Shown: in pieces, positions 1 to 8,960 of the stretch | Layout of the letters: every line of letters begins with the position of its first letter | How positions within the stretch are numbered: position 1 is the stretch's first letter | Assembly (NCBI GenBank): GCA_022865865.1 | Contig: JALHTN010000040.1 | Coordinates: forward strand, 1 to 17,687 | DNA: 17,687 nucleotides | DNA from: Anaerolineales bacterium | GTDB lineage: Bacteria > Chloroflexota > Anaerolineae > Anaerolineales > UBA4823 | Direction of reading: 5' to 3' | Position numbers and translations under genes: made by a program | Notes under the pieces: generated by a model | Told to the model about the DNA's origin: nothing | Database searches by the model: none | What the model saw: the letters and a program-made list of their open reading frames with translations, nothing else

Positions 1-1
1 G

Positions 2-217
2 GGAAACCAAACACTGGAAACCTTTCTGGAGGATAATCTTGAGCGGGGAGAACGAGAGAGATATAAATTAGGCGATCTGAGCGGTTTCCGGGTTTACCTG
101 AACCAAATGATCGCTCCAAACGAATTCTATTATTTCGCCGATCACGGGTTTGTCTACAAGCTGACCCCACTGGGCATGTACAGCCAGGAGATGCTTGACA
201 GCTTCCAGGTTCAATGA
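2..217 (+). CDS. C-terminal fragment of an unidentified protein
   Basis: The frame is open from the left edge to a TGA at 215-217, giving the last 71 residues of a protein whose start lies outside the window. The fragment is soluble-looking and mixed in charge, with an acidic/basic stretch (LERGERERYKLGDL) followed by an aromatic-rich end (EFYYFADHGFVYKLTPLG). It has no transmembrane segment and I do not recognise a family. It is supported as a real gene by a strong rho-independent terminator 22 bases after the stop, on the same strand. It converges on folD. Confidence 0.6.
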   Translation, partial: GNQTLETFLEDNLERGERERYKLGDLSGFRVYLNQMIAPNEFYYFADHGFVYKLTPLGMYSQEMLDSFQVQ

Positions 218-238
218 GCAAAACTTCCTTAAAGCGAC

Positions 239-272
239 CGGGCTGGTGATGAATTCACCAGCCCGTTTATTT
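239..272 (+). terminator. Rho-independent terminator after the partial gene
   Basis: A perfect 11-bp stem (CGGGCTGGTGA at 239-249 with TCACCAGCCCG at 255-265) closes a 5-nt loop. It is followed on the + strand by TTTATTTATT. On the minus strand the hairpin is not followed by a good T-run, so it mainly serves the + strand gene, though it sits just past the end of folD and could give weak bidirectional termination. Confidence 0.85.
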
Positions 273-293
273 ATTCACTTTGCGGGGGATTAA

Positions 294-1172
294 TTACCCC
301 TGCTGGTATTTCGCGGCTCTGACTGTGTTTGCCAACAGCATGGCTATCGTCATCGGTCCAACCCCGCCAGGAACAGGGGTAATAGCGCCGGCGACTTCTT
401 TGACCTCATCGTAGTGAACATCCCCAGCAAGGCGATATCCCCTCTCCCTGCTTGGATCGTCTACACGATTAATGCCAACATCGATCACAACAGCACCGGG
501 TTTTACCCAATCTCCACGCACCATTTCCGCTCGTCCAACTGCGGCGATCAGGACATCCGCTGCTCGGCAGGTGGCGGGCAAATCCTTTGTCCGTGAGTGG
601 CAGATTGTGACCGTAGCATTGCTCTTCACCAGCAGTAAAGCCACCGGCATACCGACGATATTCGACCGGCCCAGGACGACAGCCTCCGCACCCTCAAGGG
701 GAACCCCTGTCGTACCAAGTAAATACATAATCCCAGATGGGGTGCAGGGGACAAATAAGGATTCGCGTCCCTTTTGGGCCAGGCGACCGATATTGACAGG
801 ATGAAAACCATCCACGTCTTTTTCCAGATTGATCGCCTGAAGAACCTTTTCCTCGTCAAGGCCATCCGGCAGGGGCAGCTGCACCAGGATGCCGTTCACT
901 TTAGGATCAGCGTTTAATTCCTTGACCACTCTTTCGACTTCCTCCTGTGTGGCAGTGGCGGGTAATTGGTGTCCATAAGACTCGATACCTGCTTTTTCAC
1001 AGGCTTTTATTTTCGATCGTACATATACCTGCGAAGCCGGATCTTCTCCAATCAGAACCGTTGCCAATCCTGGATTCGGTCTTCCAGCTGCCACCATTTC
1101 GGCAACATCCTCAGCCACTTTTTCGCGAACTTCAGCAGCTATTGCTTTGCCATCGATAATCTTTGCGGTCAT
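294..1172 (-). CDS. folD: Bifunctional methylenetetrahydrofolate dehydrogenase / methenyltetrahydrofolate cyclohydrolase
   Basis: This cytoplasmic enzyme of one-carbon metabolism oxidises 5,10-methylene-THF to methenyl-THF with NADP+ and hydrolyses that to 10-formyl-THF, for purine and formyl-Met-tRNA synthesis. The 292-residue length is normal for FolD. Visible hallmarks are the YxxxK catalytic pair (Y50, K54, same numbering as E. coli), the folate-pocket VQLPLP (97-102) and DVDGFHP (119-125), the Rossmann dinucleotide loop GRSNIVGMP (168-176), and the C-terminal [10 protein letters not shown] signature (266-275). The ATG at 1172 has AAGGAG six bases upstream, so the start is secure. It is the last gene of the minus-strand block, 84 bases after the lipoprotein gene. 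No promoter with two good boxes was found in that gap. Confidence 0.97.
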   Translation of the reverse strand: MTAKIIDGKAIAAEVREKVAEDVAEMVAAGRPNPGLATVLIGEDPASQVYVRSKIKACEKAGIESYGHQLPATATQEEVERVVKELNADPKVNGILVQLPLPDGLDEEKVLQAINLEKDVDGFHPVNIGRLAQKGRESLFVPCTPSGIMYLLGTTGVPLEGAEAVVLGRSNIVGMPVALLLVKSNATVTICHSRTKDLPATCRAADVLIAAVGRAEMVRGDWVKPGAVVIDVGINRVDDPSRERGYRLAGDVHYDEVKEVAGAITPVPGGVGPMTIAMLLANTVRAAKYQQG

Positions 1173-1256
1173 AATTTGCTCCTTGTGTAATTGTGATGAG
1201 ATAACTTATTGTAATAAATCCAGGAGTAGCAGCCTCACCGCCAATTTAAATCCTGA

Positions 1257-1778
1257 TCACTCCACAATTATTGCATAATCATATTCAGCAATCAAATCAA
1301 CTGGCTCCACCTGCGCGTTTTCCCCATAAACGATGCGGAACCCATACATATAATTGCCGCCCAGAGTCTGACCATGGTAAGTCACCCGCACCTCAAATTC
1401 CTCATCAGGTGTTAATAATACCTGTGATCCTTCAGGCAGAGTAGCATCCCCTTCTAAAATCACTTCTTGACCATTCTGGACTATGGCAACCTGCACCACA
1501 TCCACGTGCAGGATTTGACCACCCAGCATCACATGCAGCGAGTGCAGCTCCGCTGGCTTACGACCCTCATAGCGTACCTGGTAATGACCATCTTTATCAT
1601 TACGCAATAGGACAAGCAGCTGCTCATCACCCCCAACCATGACAAATGGGTCCGGATTGCTGATTGAACAGGATGATAGGGGGATAATGAGCATCAGGGC
1701 TGCAGAGATTACCAGCCACAACCAAGTTCGGGGAGAATTACGTATAACGGTCCAATTAATACATGATCTAAATACCAT
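1257..1778 (-). CDS. Putative lipoprotein of unknown function
   Basis: I do not recognise a family. From the ATG at 1778 the protein has 173 residues. A basic N-region leads into a hydrophobic stretch (LWLVISAALMLIIP) ending in the lipobox LSSC, so it is predicted to be lipid-anchored outside the membrane. The mature part (about 135 residues) is Val/Glu-rich and beta-strand-like with no enzymatic motif. The frame stays open to a TTG (1859) and GTG (1856) with GAGG upstream, which would add 27 or 26 residues before the signal peptide. I prefer ATG 1778, or the adjoining TTG at 1781, because TTTTGGAGG lies 9-12 bases upstream and the signal sequence is then near the N-terminus. It follows the receptor-like kinase on the same strand, so a partner role outside the cell is possible (inference). 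Confidence 0.75.
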   Translation of the reverse strand: MVFRSCINWTVIRNSPRTWLWLVISAALMLIIPLSSCSISNPDPFVMVGGDEQLLVLLRNDKDGHYQVRYEGRKPAELHSLHVMLGGQILHVDVVQVAIVQNGQEVILEGDATLPEGSQVLLTPDEEFEVRVTYHGQTLGGNYMYGFRIVYGENAQVEPVDLIAEYDYAIIVE

Positions 1779-1909
1779 CAAAGAGTCCGACCTCCAAAAG
1801 ACATTCAGCTCTCGTTCGAATATTTCGGAGCCGTGGATGACCTTCAATTGCTCCACCAATTATCCTCGAAAGTGATAAATTTTACAAGCGCTTCCTGTGG
1901 AAATCAGTT

Positions 1910-4102
1910 TCAAGGTCGCCAGGCAGCATCAAATTCAAAACCTTCATCATCTGTCAGGCGCTGCCGCCCCACGTTTGCGGTCATGATGTAAATATCGTGG
2001 TTGCTGCCTTCCGGCCAGCTCTCAAATGCGATCCAGGCTCCATCATGGGAATAAGAAGCTTCTCTCATCGGGATCACTTCCTGAACCACACGGTTTTCAA
2101 TCAGGTTGCCCTCTTCGACACGCATCGCAACCAGGCGTGGTACACCTCCCAACAGCTCGGTTTGGGTGAACATGATCACCACCTCATCAGGTGACCAATT
2201 TGGATGGGTATCTTTAAGGCTTCCACTGCGCGAGAGCAAAACAGCTTCTTCTCCAGATTGATCCATAATCCATATCTGGTAAGGTCCGCGCCTGGTAGTG
2301 ACAAAAGCAATCTGCCTGCCATCCGGAGACCAGGCAGGTTGGCTATCACGCACCGTATTTGCTGAAATGGAACGAACACTGTTATCTTCCAGGATAAATT
2401 CGTAGATTTGCGCCCGGTTATAATCGCGCAAGGAAGTGAAGGCAATGCTGGTACCATCCGGAGACCAGGCGGGATCAAAATCTCCACCTGGAGCAGATGG
2501 CAGAGGTGTAGTTTCACTTCCATCCACGTTGATGATAAAGATACCCGCACCGGGATAGATCTCCTGGTTGCCGCCGCAGGGAGATATGAAGGCCAAGCGC
2601 TCCCCGTCCGGAGACCAGGCAGGTTGGCAGGCGCCCTCCTGCATATCCGTGATCTGGTGCGAGGAAGTTCCATCAGAATTCATTAACCAAATTTGGGGCA
2701 ATCCGGTAATATCGCTGGCAAAAGCGATCTGCCCAGATCCACCCCCTAGAGGTGTTGGAGAGGGCGCGAAAGTTGCGCTTGGGCTGGGTCGCTGGGTCGG
2801 TCCTGTTGTTGCTGTACTCGTGCTGGTACTATCCACTGTGCTTGGCGTAGGGGAAGATGAAATATGAGTTGCGGTTTTTAACACTCCCACCAAAAGTGCC
2901 GTTCCTTGCTGATCAGGAGTTGAGCTGGGAAAACCGGCATCCGCTGTGGGTGTATTCGAGCCAACTGAAATTGGGATCGATAACAGATTACCTGGAATCA
3001 TAGAAAAGGCCTGGTTGATCAATTGCGGTTGGAAGATGTAGGCACCCCCAACCACAGCAGTGATCAATACAATAAAGAATGCACCGATCAACCAGCAGCC
3101 TATGCCCCGCCTGCCAGATTGCCTTCTGCCCATCGAAGCCAGACTGGCTCCATTTGCGGGCAAGAACGACGCACCTTGATCATTCTGGCTGCCATCAGAA
3201 AACATACCTGTAGATGAATTCGCAGGTTTTGCAGAATCAACCTGCCCTGCTGGGATCAGTGTCGCCTCTTTGGCTGCGCTTCTACCCGTGATCACACGGG
3301 TGTTGGTCAAAGCCCGACTAAAATCCTGCGCGGTTTGGTAGCGTTGTTCTGGACGGACTGCCATGGACTTCTCGATAACACCAGCAAAGCGGCGTGATAC
3401 CTTGGAGCTGTGTTTTCTGACTGGCGTGAGATCGATTTGTCCCATAGCGCGCGCCAGGGCATCTTCGGGTAATGCTCCGGTTACCGCCATATACAATGAA
3501 GCACCCAAAGAATAAATATCCGAACGAGGATCGGTTCTAGCAGTGCCATACTGCTCGGGTGGGGAATATCCCGGTGTCATCGCGCGCGCGCCAGTGGTAG
3601 TTACCTGGTTGTCTTGGGTGACTTTCGCCAAGCCGAAATCAACCAGGATAACATTTCCTGCAGGTGTGATCTTGATGTTCCCAGGTTTTATGTCCCGGTG
3701 GACTACTTGAGGTTGTCTGGTATGCAGGTAAGATAATGCCTCACAGATCGCCGTACCCAAGATCACTGCATCCACATCCGACAGCACACCCTGGAGGTCG
3801 ATACGTTCCCGCAGATCATCTCCTTCAATGTAATCCATAACCAGGTATTGCCCCTGTCCATCGATCACAAAGTGGTCAGTTACCCTGGGTAGGTTTGGAT
3901 GGCGCAGATTGGCGAGGATTACAGCTTCGCGGCGGAATTGGCGCGCATATTCTTCAGAGGTGAACAGGTTTTCCTTAACGGCAACATCCACCCCAAGATT
4001 CCCGTCCTCGGCCCGGTAGATGGAACCCATTCCACCTTGTCCGAGGATCTCAAGGATCCGGTAGCGATTAATTAGCAGCGAACCGCGTTCTATCGTCATC
4101 AC
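1910..4102 (-). CDS. Membrane Ser/Thr protein kinase with TolB-like beta-propeller
   Basis: A receptor-like Hanks-type kinase of 730 residues. The kinase domain (about 13-265) is intact: Gly-loop GQGGMG (21-26), ATP-anchoring K43, catalytic HRD (135-137) in HRDIKPGN, metal-binding DFG (155-157), and SPPEQ (180-184) in place of APE. A juxtamembrane linker leads to one membrane segment (about 336-357). A Ser/Thr/Pro-rich stalk (about 382-452) follows, then a PD40/TolB-like propeller (457-730) with WSPDG-type motifs at 496, 546, 591, 636 and 684. The last segment ends in AAWRP, which would complete the first blade, giving about six blades. The kinase is cytoplasmic and the propeller outside, presumably sensing a ligand. 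The start is GTG at 4102 or ATG at 4099; neither has a good Shine-Dalgarno. It lies 93 bases after gyrB and upstream of a lipoprotein gene. The substrate is unknown. Confidence 0.93.
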   Translation of the reverse strand: MMTIERGSLLINRYRILEILGQGGMGSIYRAEDGNLGVDVAVKENLFTSEEYARQFRREAVILANLRHPNLPRVTDHFVIDGQGQYLVMDYIEGDDLRERIDLQGVLSDVDAVILGTAICEALSYLHTRQPQVVHRDIKPGNIKITPAGNVILVDFGLAKVTQDNQVTTTGARAMTPGYSPPEQYGTARTDPRSDIYSLGASLYMAVTGALPEDALARAMGQIDLTPVRKHSSKVSRRFAGVIEKSMAVRPEQRYQTAQDFSRALTNTRVITGRSAAKEATLIPAGQVDSAKPANSSTGMFSDGSQNDQGASFLPANGASLASMGRRQSGRRGIGCWLIGAFFIVLITAVVGGAYIFQPQLINQAFSMIPGNLLSIPISVGSNTPTADAGFPSSTPDQQGTALLVGVLKTATHISSSPTPSTVDSTSTSTATTGPTQRPSPSATFAPSPTPLGGGSGQIAFASDITGLPQIWLMNSDGTSSHQITDMQEGACQPAWSPDGERLAFISPCGGNQEIYPGAGIFIINVDGSETTPLPSAPGGDFDPAWSPDGTSIAFTSLRDYNRAQIYEFILEDNSVRSISANTVRDSQPAWSPDGRQIAFVTTRRGPYQIWIMDQSGEEAVLLSRSGSLKDTHPNWSPDEVVIMFTQTELLGGVPRLVAMRVEEGNLIENRVVQEVIPMREASYSHDGAWIAFESWPEGSNHDIYIMTANVGRQRLTDDEGFEFDAAWRP

Positions 4103-4195
4103 TCAGCTAAGGGAATACCCTGGTTTCAGGTCGATCTTTTCTTCCAACCCACCCGCATACAGCATTGGATTATCTTTCAGGGTTATGACCAAGAA

Positions 4196-6115
<1,920 letters not shown>

Positions 6116-6196
6116 CTACAATAAACCTCCAATTTCCTTATGCCATTCTTTCATCTTTAATGAGAATCCCCCTGGTTTGTTATTATCATGAACCAC

Positions 6197-7195
6197 TCAA
6201 ACTGTTTTTAAATCACGAACTTTCACCATCTCCTCCATCCAGCGTAAAGCGTCCCGGTAATACACAAAACTAGCGGCAAGTAATCCTGTGGTCACAAGAG
6301 CATGACCTAAGATCCCGACCAGCAAAAACCAGGAGGTCGGTTTTGGATACGACCATAGGATATCCAATCCTTTACTGAGTAAGAAAACTGCCAGGACGAA
6401 TAGAACGGTCGAAGGTAATGTTTTGCGGGCCAAATTTGCACTGATCTTCACCGATTCAAAAAAGCTGTTCTGGTTCAACACGATTCCATGTGGGGAAAAA
6501 ACCAACGGTAAGATCAGCCAAAATACGGCTCCAGCGAAGACCAACAGCGCACATTGACCATAAGAAACACCGCTTAATATTACTAATGAAAGCAAGAAGC
6601 TTCCAGGAATCGTGATAACGAGAAATATCACCGTCCAAAGAATAGCCAAGAAAAACATCTGCAGAGAACTCCAAAGCCACTCAGAGAAGGCTTGCTTCCA
6701 GGATATATCCCCAATTACAGCAGCCTGCGCCACGACCAGGAAAAACAATGTTCCTCCTGCGATCCCAATCAGCGATATCACAACGAAGGCCAGCAGTACA
6801 CCCCAAAGTGATCCGATTTCCCATGATCCTACTAGATCCGCCACAGGTGAAGTTGCCGCTGATTTAGCAACAACTAGGCTGGTGATGCCCACCGGATAGG
6901 ATCGCAGCAGGACCAGCATATTAAATTGCTCGGCAAATTCTGCCCAGATCTCTTGCATTGGCCCCAGGAGCTCCACCAAGCTTGGATCCTGACTGGCGGA
7001 TACTCGAAATAACTCTTCTGAGGTGTTGTTAATCAAACTTGTCAGTTTGATTCGAGGTCCAATCCAGAGAAATAAATCCAGGATTATCGGGAACAGGATC
7101 AACCAGATATGGTTGGTAATAGCATCAAAACCCGACCGGATAGCTCCGATCAGGTTGGGTGCCGGCGGCAGCGTTAGTTGGCTATCTCTATTCAT
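6197..7195 (-). CDS. Six-segment integral membrane protein of unknown function
   Basis: A 332-residue hydrophobic protein with predicted membrane segments near residues 29-47, 130-157, 177-207, 214-234, 262-276 and 287-311. A soluble stretch of about 80 residues separates segments 1 and 2. No transporter or enzyme motif is visible. The overall pattern (an N-terminal amphipathic part, then clustered helices with an SFFESVKIS loop) resembles poorly characterised bacterial membrane proteins related to the membrane domain of glycerophosphodiester phosphodiesterases, but this is only a resemblance. The ATG at 7195 is preceded by a weak AGG. A candidate extended -10 lies 26 bases upstream. It is the first gene of the minus-strand block, 81 bases ahead of gyrB. 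Confidence 0.8.
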   Translation of the reverse strand: MNRDSQLTLPPAPNLIGAIRSGFDAITNHIWLILFPIILDLFLWIGPRIKLTSLINNTSEELFRVSASQDPSLVELLGPMQEIWAEFAEQFNMLVLLRSYPVGITSLVVAKSAATSPVADLVGSWEIGSLWGVLLAFVVISLIGIAGGTLFFLVVAQAAVIGDISWKQAFSEWLWSSLQMFFLAILWTVIFLVITIPGSFLLSLVILSGVSYGQCALLVFAGAVFWLILPLVFSPHGIVLNQNSFFESVKISANLARKTLPSTVLFVLAVFLLSKGLDILWSYPKPTSWFLLVGILGHALVTTGLLAASFVYYRDALRWMEEMVKVRDLKTV

Positions 7196-7220
7196 TTACC
7201 TGTACCGTCATGTATCCTTA

Positions 7221-7229
7221 ATTTTATCA
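7221..7229 (-). promoter_or_regulatory. Possible extended -10 promoter for the minus-strand block
   Basis: On the minus strand this reads TGATAAAAT, i.e. TG, one base, then TAAAAT, which fits an extended -10 element. No convincing -35 is present 17 bases upstream. Transcription would begin near 7214, about 19 bases before the membrane protein's ATG. Only this short element supports it. Confidence 0.35.
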
Positions 7230-7333
7230 TACGGGGCGTTTTCTCCGCAGGGTTCAGCCGTGTGCTAATCTTCGCTTTAACTGCCTTTCCCAAACACCTT
7301 ATCAGATGCTTGATGAGAAATGAGCTTTATCCC

Positions 7334-7362
7334 TTGACCGATTCTTCACAAATCGGTAAAAT
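7334..7362 (+). promoter_or_regulatory. Sigma-70-type promoter for the branched-chain amino acid transporter operon
   Basis: The -35 box TTGACC (7334-7339) and -10 box TAAAAT (7357-7362) are separated by exactly 17 bases, close to consensus in both boxes and spacing. The predicted start near 7369 leaves a leader of about 200 nt before the binding-protein gene. It is the best promoter match in the only intergenic stretch longer than 300 bases (7196-7569). The rest of that stretch (7230-7330) shows nothing I can name. Confidence 0.65.
7337..7357. promoter_or_regulatory. Inverted repeat (candidate operator) inside the liv promoter
   Basis: ACCGATT (7337-7343) and AATCGGT (7351-7357) are perfect 7-base inverted arms separated by 7 bases. 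They overlap the end of the -35 box and fill the spacer up to the first base of the -10 box. A protein bound here would block RNA polymerase, so a repressor site is the natural reading. The regulator is not in the window. Confidence 0.5.
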
Positions 7363-7485
7363 CAAGGAATTAACCTACAACCTTGGCAAGCAAAGAAATT
7401 TAAAATCATCGTAACGATTTGACCAGCTCAGTGTTATTCTAGGTCAACTGCATCCAAGGTGTTTAAGGAGGTGGTGCCAGCCCAT

Positions 7486-7545
7486 ATGCTTGTTGTAATA
7501 TATGTCCAATTGTTCGCAAAACCCGCAAATGCGGGACCATCATAA
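7486..7545 (+). CDS. Possible leader peptide rich in Leu/Val/Ile
   Basis: A short frame, ATG 7486 to TAA 7543-7545, encodes MLVVIYVQLFAKPANAGPS. Six of its first nine residues are Leu, Val or Ile, which is notable directly upstream of a branched-chain amino acid transporter operon, because leader peptides in attenuation systems are rich in the regulated amino acids. The strong AAGGAGGTG at 7465-7473 precedes it, but the spacing to the ATG (12-14 bases) is longer than ideal. The stop lies 24 bases before the binding-protein start. It may be chance. Confidence 0.25.
   Translation: MLVVIYVQLFAKPANAGPS
7522..7535 (+). other. Small GC hairpin before the binding-protein start
   Basis: CCCGC (7522-7526) and GCGGG (7531-7535) form a 5-bp stem with an AAAT loop, inside the possible leader peptide frame. 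No T-run follows, so it is not an intrinsic terminator. It could stabilise the mRNA 5' region or take part in leader folding. Confidence 0.35.
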
Positions 7546-7569
7546 TTCTTTCTGGAGGAGGAAAGAGGA

Positions 7570-8871
7570 ATGAATAAAAAACTATTAGTCTTACTGTCAC
7601 TGCTGGTGATCACCAGCTTTGTATTGGCAGCATGTGCACCCGCTGCCACGGAAGCACCCCCCGCAGAAGAAGCTCCTGTTGAAGCGGCTCCTACTGAAGC
7701 GGCTCCTGCTGAAGAAGAAGCTCCAATGGCCTTCGAATGCACGGATGAAATTGGTTGTGTCGACGTTGCCGCTGGTGACCCGGTGCATGTAGCTTATGCC
7801 TTGGTTATCTCCGGTGCGAACGAAACCCTGGGTGTCGACTCCCGCAACGGGATCGAAATCGCCATCGATGATAAAGGTCAAATCCTGGGCCATGATGTTA
7901 ATCTTACCGGCGAGGACGAGGAATGTTCCGCTGAGGGTGGCCAGGCAGCCGCTGCTAAGCTGGCTGCAGACCCCAGCATCGTCGCTGTGATCGGCACCTC
8001 TTGCTCCAGCGCAGCCCGGGTTGGCGTGCCTTTACTGTCCCAGGCAGGCTTCGCGATCGTTTCCCCATCCAACACTGCTCCTGACCTTACTTTTGAAGGC
8101 AACGAGAACCAGCATCCTGGCTACGCCCGCACAGCACACAGTGACTTGGTCCAGGGTAAAGCCGCCGCCGAGTTCGTCTACAATGAATTGGGTCTCCGCA
8201 AAGCTGCCACCATTCACGATGGCAGTCTTTACGCCGAGGAGCTCCAGGCTGTGTTTTCTGAGGAGTTCCAGGCACTGGGCGGTGAAATCACCGGTCAAGA
8301 AGCGACCGATCCCGAACAGACCGACTACATTTCAGTGCTGACCAGCATCGCTGCTGGCGAACCCGAGATCATCTACTACCCGATCTTCATCAAGGGTGGC
8401 AGTCTGATCACCCGCCAGGCAAAGGATGTGGCTGGTCTAGAGGAAACGGTGCTTATGGGCGCCGATGGTATGTTCTCACCGGATACCGTCGAGGGCGCTG
8501 GAGATGCCGTTGAAGGACTTTACGTATCCAGTCCTGATTTCTCCGTTTTCGGCGATGCTTACGAGGCCGATTTCGTGCCCAAGTATGCAGAGAAATATGG
8601 GGTTGAAAGACCAACCAGCATCTTCCATGCCCACTCTTACGACGCCTTCATGATCATTGCTGCGGCGATCGAGAGTGTTGCGGTCCAGGATGCGGACGGA
8701 ACGCTGCATATCCCCCGCCAGGCGCTGCGCGATGCGATCTACGCCACCAAGAACTTCCAGGGGATGACCGGTAATCTCTCATGCACCCCCACCGGCGACT
8801 GCGCTGACCCGCACATCGCCGTTTACCAGTACCATGCCGGTGAATACCCGCCTGAGAAGGTCTGGCCATAG
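7570..8871 (+). CDS. livK: Branched-chain amino acid ABC transporter substrate-binding lipoprotein
   Basis: The ligand-binding component of a LIV/HAAT-type importer, 433 residues. The signal peptide ends in the lipobox LAAC (C22), so the protein is membrane-anchored. Residues 27-51 form a flexible Glu/Ala/Pro linker made of five-residue repeats. The rest is a type I periplasmic binding fold: DSRNGIEIAIDD near 90-101 and the VAVIGTSCSSAA ligand-loop region near 138-149 match Leu/Ile/Val-binding proteins. Six cysteines in the mature part (C57/C63, C119/C145, C405/C411) could form three disulfides. The ATG at 7570 follows a purine-rich stretch with GGAGGAGG and AGAGG. It is the first gene of the liv operon. 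The true ligand may be another amino acid, an amide or a peptide, since this family is broad. Confidence 0.93.
   Translation: MNKKLLVLLSLLVITSFVLAACAPAATEAPPAEEAPVEAAPTEAAPAEEEAPMAFECTDEIGCVDVAAGDPVHVAYALVISGANETLGVDSRNGIEIAIDDKGQILGHDVNLTGEDEECSAEGGQAAAAKLAADPSIVAVIGTSCSSAARVGVPLLSQAGFAIVSPSNTAPDLTFEGNENQHPGYARTAHSDLVQGKAAAEFVYNELGLRKAATIHDGSLYAEELQAVFSEEFQALGGEITGQEATDPEQTDYISVLTSIAAGEPEIIYYPIFIKGGSLITRQAKDVAGLEETVLMGADGMFSPDTVEGAGDAVEGLYVSSPDFSVFGDAYEADFVPKYAEKYGVERPTSIFHAHSYDAFMIIAAAIESVAVQDADGTLHIPRQALRDAIYATKNFQGMTGNLSCTPTGDCADPHIAVYQYHAGEYPPEKVWP
7651..7725 (+). repeat. In-frame 15-bp tandem repeats coding the lipoprotein linker
   Basis: Five successive 15-base units encode EAPPA, EEAPV, EAAPT, EAAPA and EEEAP. 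Units at 7681-7695 and 7696-7710 differ at only two positions. The array forms the linker between the lipid anchor and the binding domain, and its length could vary between strains by slippage without changing frame. Confidence 0.75.
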
Positions 8872-8905
8872 GTCGATTAATCCATAGCTAGTTTTTCCAA
8901 ATGGA

Positions 8906-8935
8906 GGGGCGAGGATCCCTCGCCCCACTCTTTTT
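8906..8935 (+). terminator. Terminator between binding-protein and permease genes
   Basis: A perfect 9-bp GC-rich stem (GGGGCGAGG 8906-8914 with CCTCGCCCC 8918-8926) closes a 3-nt loop. ACTC and then TTTTT (8931-8935) follow. It lies in the 89-base gap between livK and livH. No separate promoter for livH is visible after it, so it probably acts as a partial terminator or 3' stabiliser that makes the binding protein more abundant than the membrane and ATPase subunits, as is common in ABC importer operons. Confidence 0.8.
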
Positions 8936-8960
8936 CTAACAACCGAATAGGAGTGAGGCT

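Larger units (their letters stand above)
7363..7569 (+). other. Structured 5' leader of the transporter operon
   Basis: This stretch of about 200 nt lies between the promoter and the first transporter gene. It contains two nested inverted repeats: ACCTTGG (7380-7386) with CCAAGGT (7454-7460), enclosing TTGACC (7419-7424) with GGTCAA (7442-7447). Immediately after them is AAGGAGGTG (7465-7473), a nine-base match to the anti-Shine-Dalgarno complement, followed by a 19-codon reading frame and a small hairpin. No known riboswitch class is recognised. A regulatory leader is an inference from length and layout. Confidence 0.35.

Noticed and set aside
239..265. Use of the hairpin as the folD terminator
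   Set aside because: On the minus strand the stem is followed by GTCGCTTTAAGG rather than a T-run, so intrinsic termination in that direction is unlikely to be strong.
6116..6151. 12-codon minus-strand frame (MKEWHKEIGGLL) immediately before gyrB
   Set aside because: It is short, its start has no ribosome site at good spacing, and it overlaps the gyrB Shine-Dalgarno; most likely chance.
7178..7414. 78-codon + strand frame in the intergenic stretch
   Set aside because: It begins inside the antisense of the membrane protein gene, runs through the liv promoter, has no family resemblance and no good ribosome site.
7419..7447. Second promoter starting from TTGACC at 7419
   Set aside because: No -10-like hexamer lies 16-18 bases downstream; TATTCT is only 10 bases away. 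The TTGACC is better seen as one arm of the inverted repeat with GGTCAA.
7465..7483. T-box-like motif (GGTGGTGCC) in the liv leader
   Set aside because: It only partly matches the T-box core, which needs GTGGNACCGCG. No specifier stem or terminator/antiterminator pair is evident, and the same bases are better explained as a strong Shine-Dalgarno.
7434..7742. 102-codon minus-strand frame rich in Ala/Ser/Gly
   Set aside because: Its low-complexity composition is the mirror of the Glu/Ala/Pro repeat in the binding-protein gene on the other strand.
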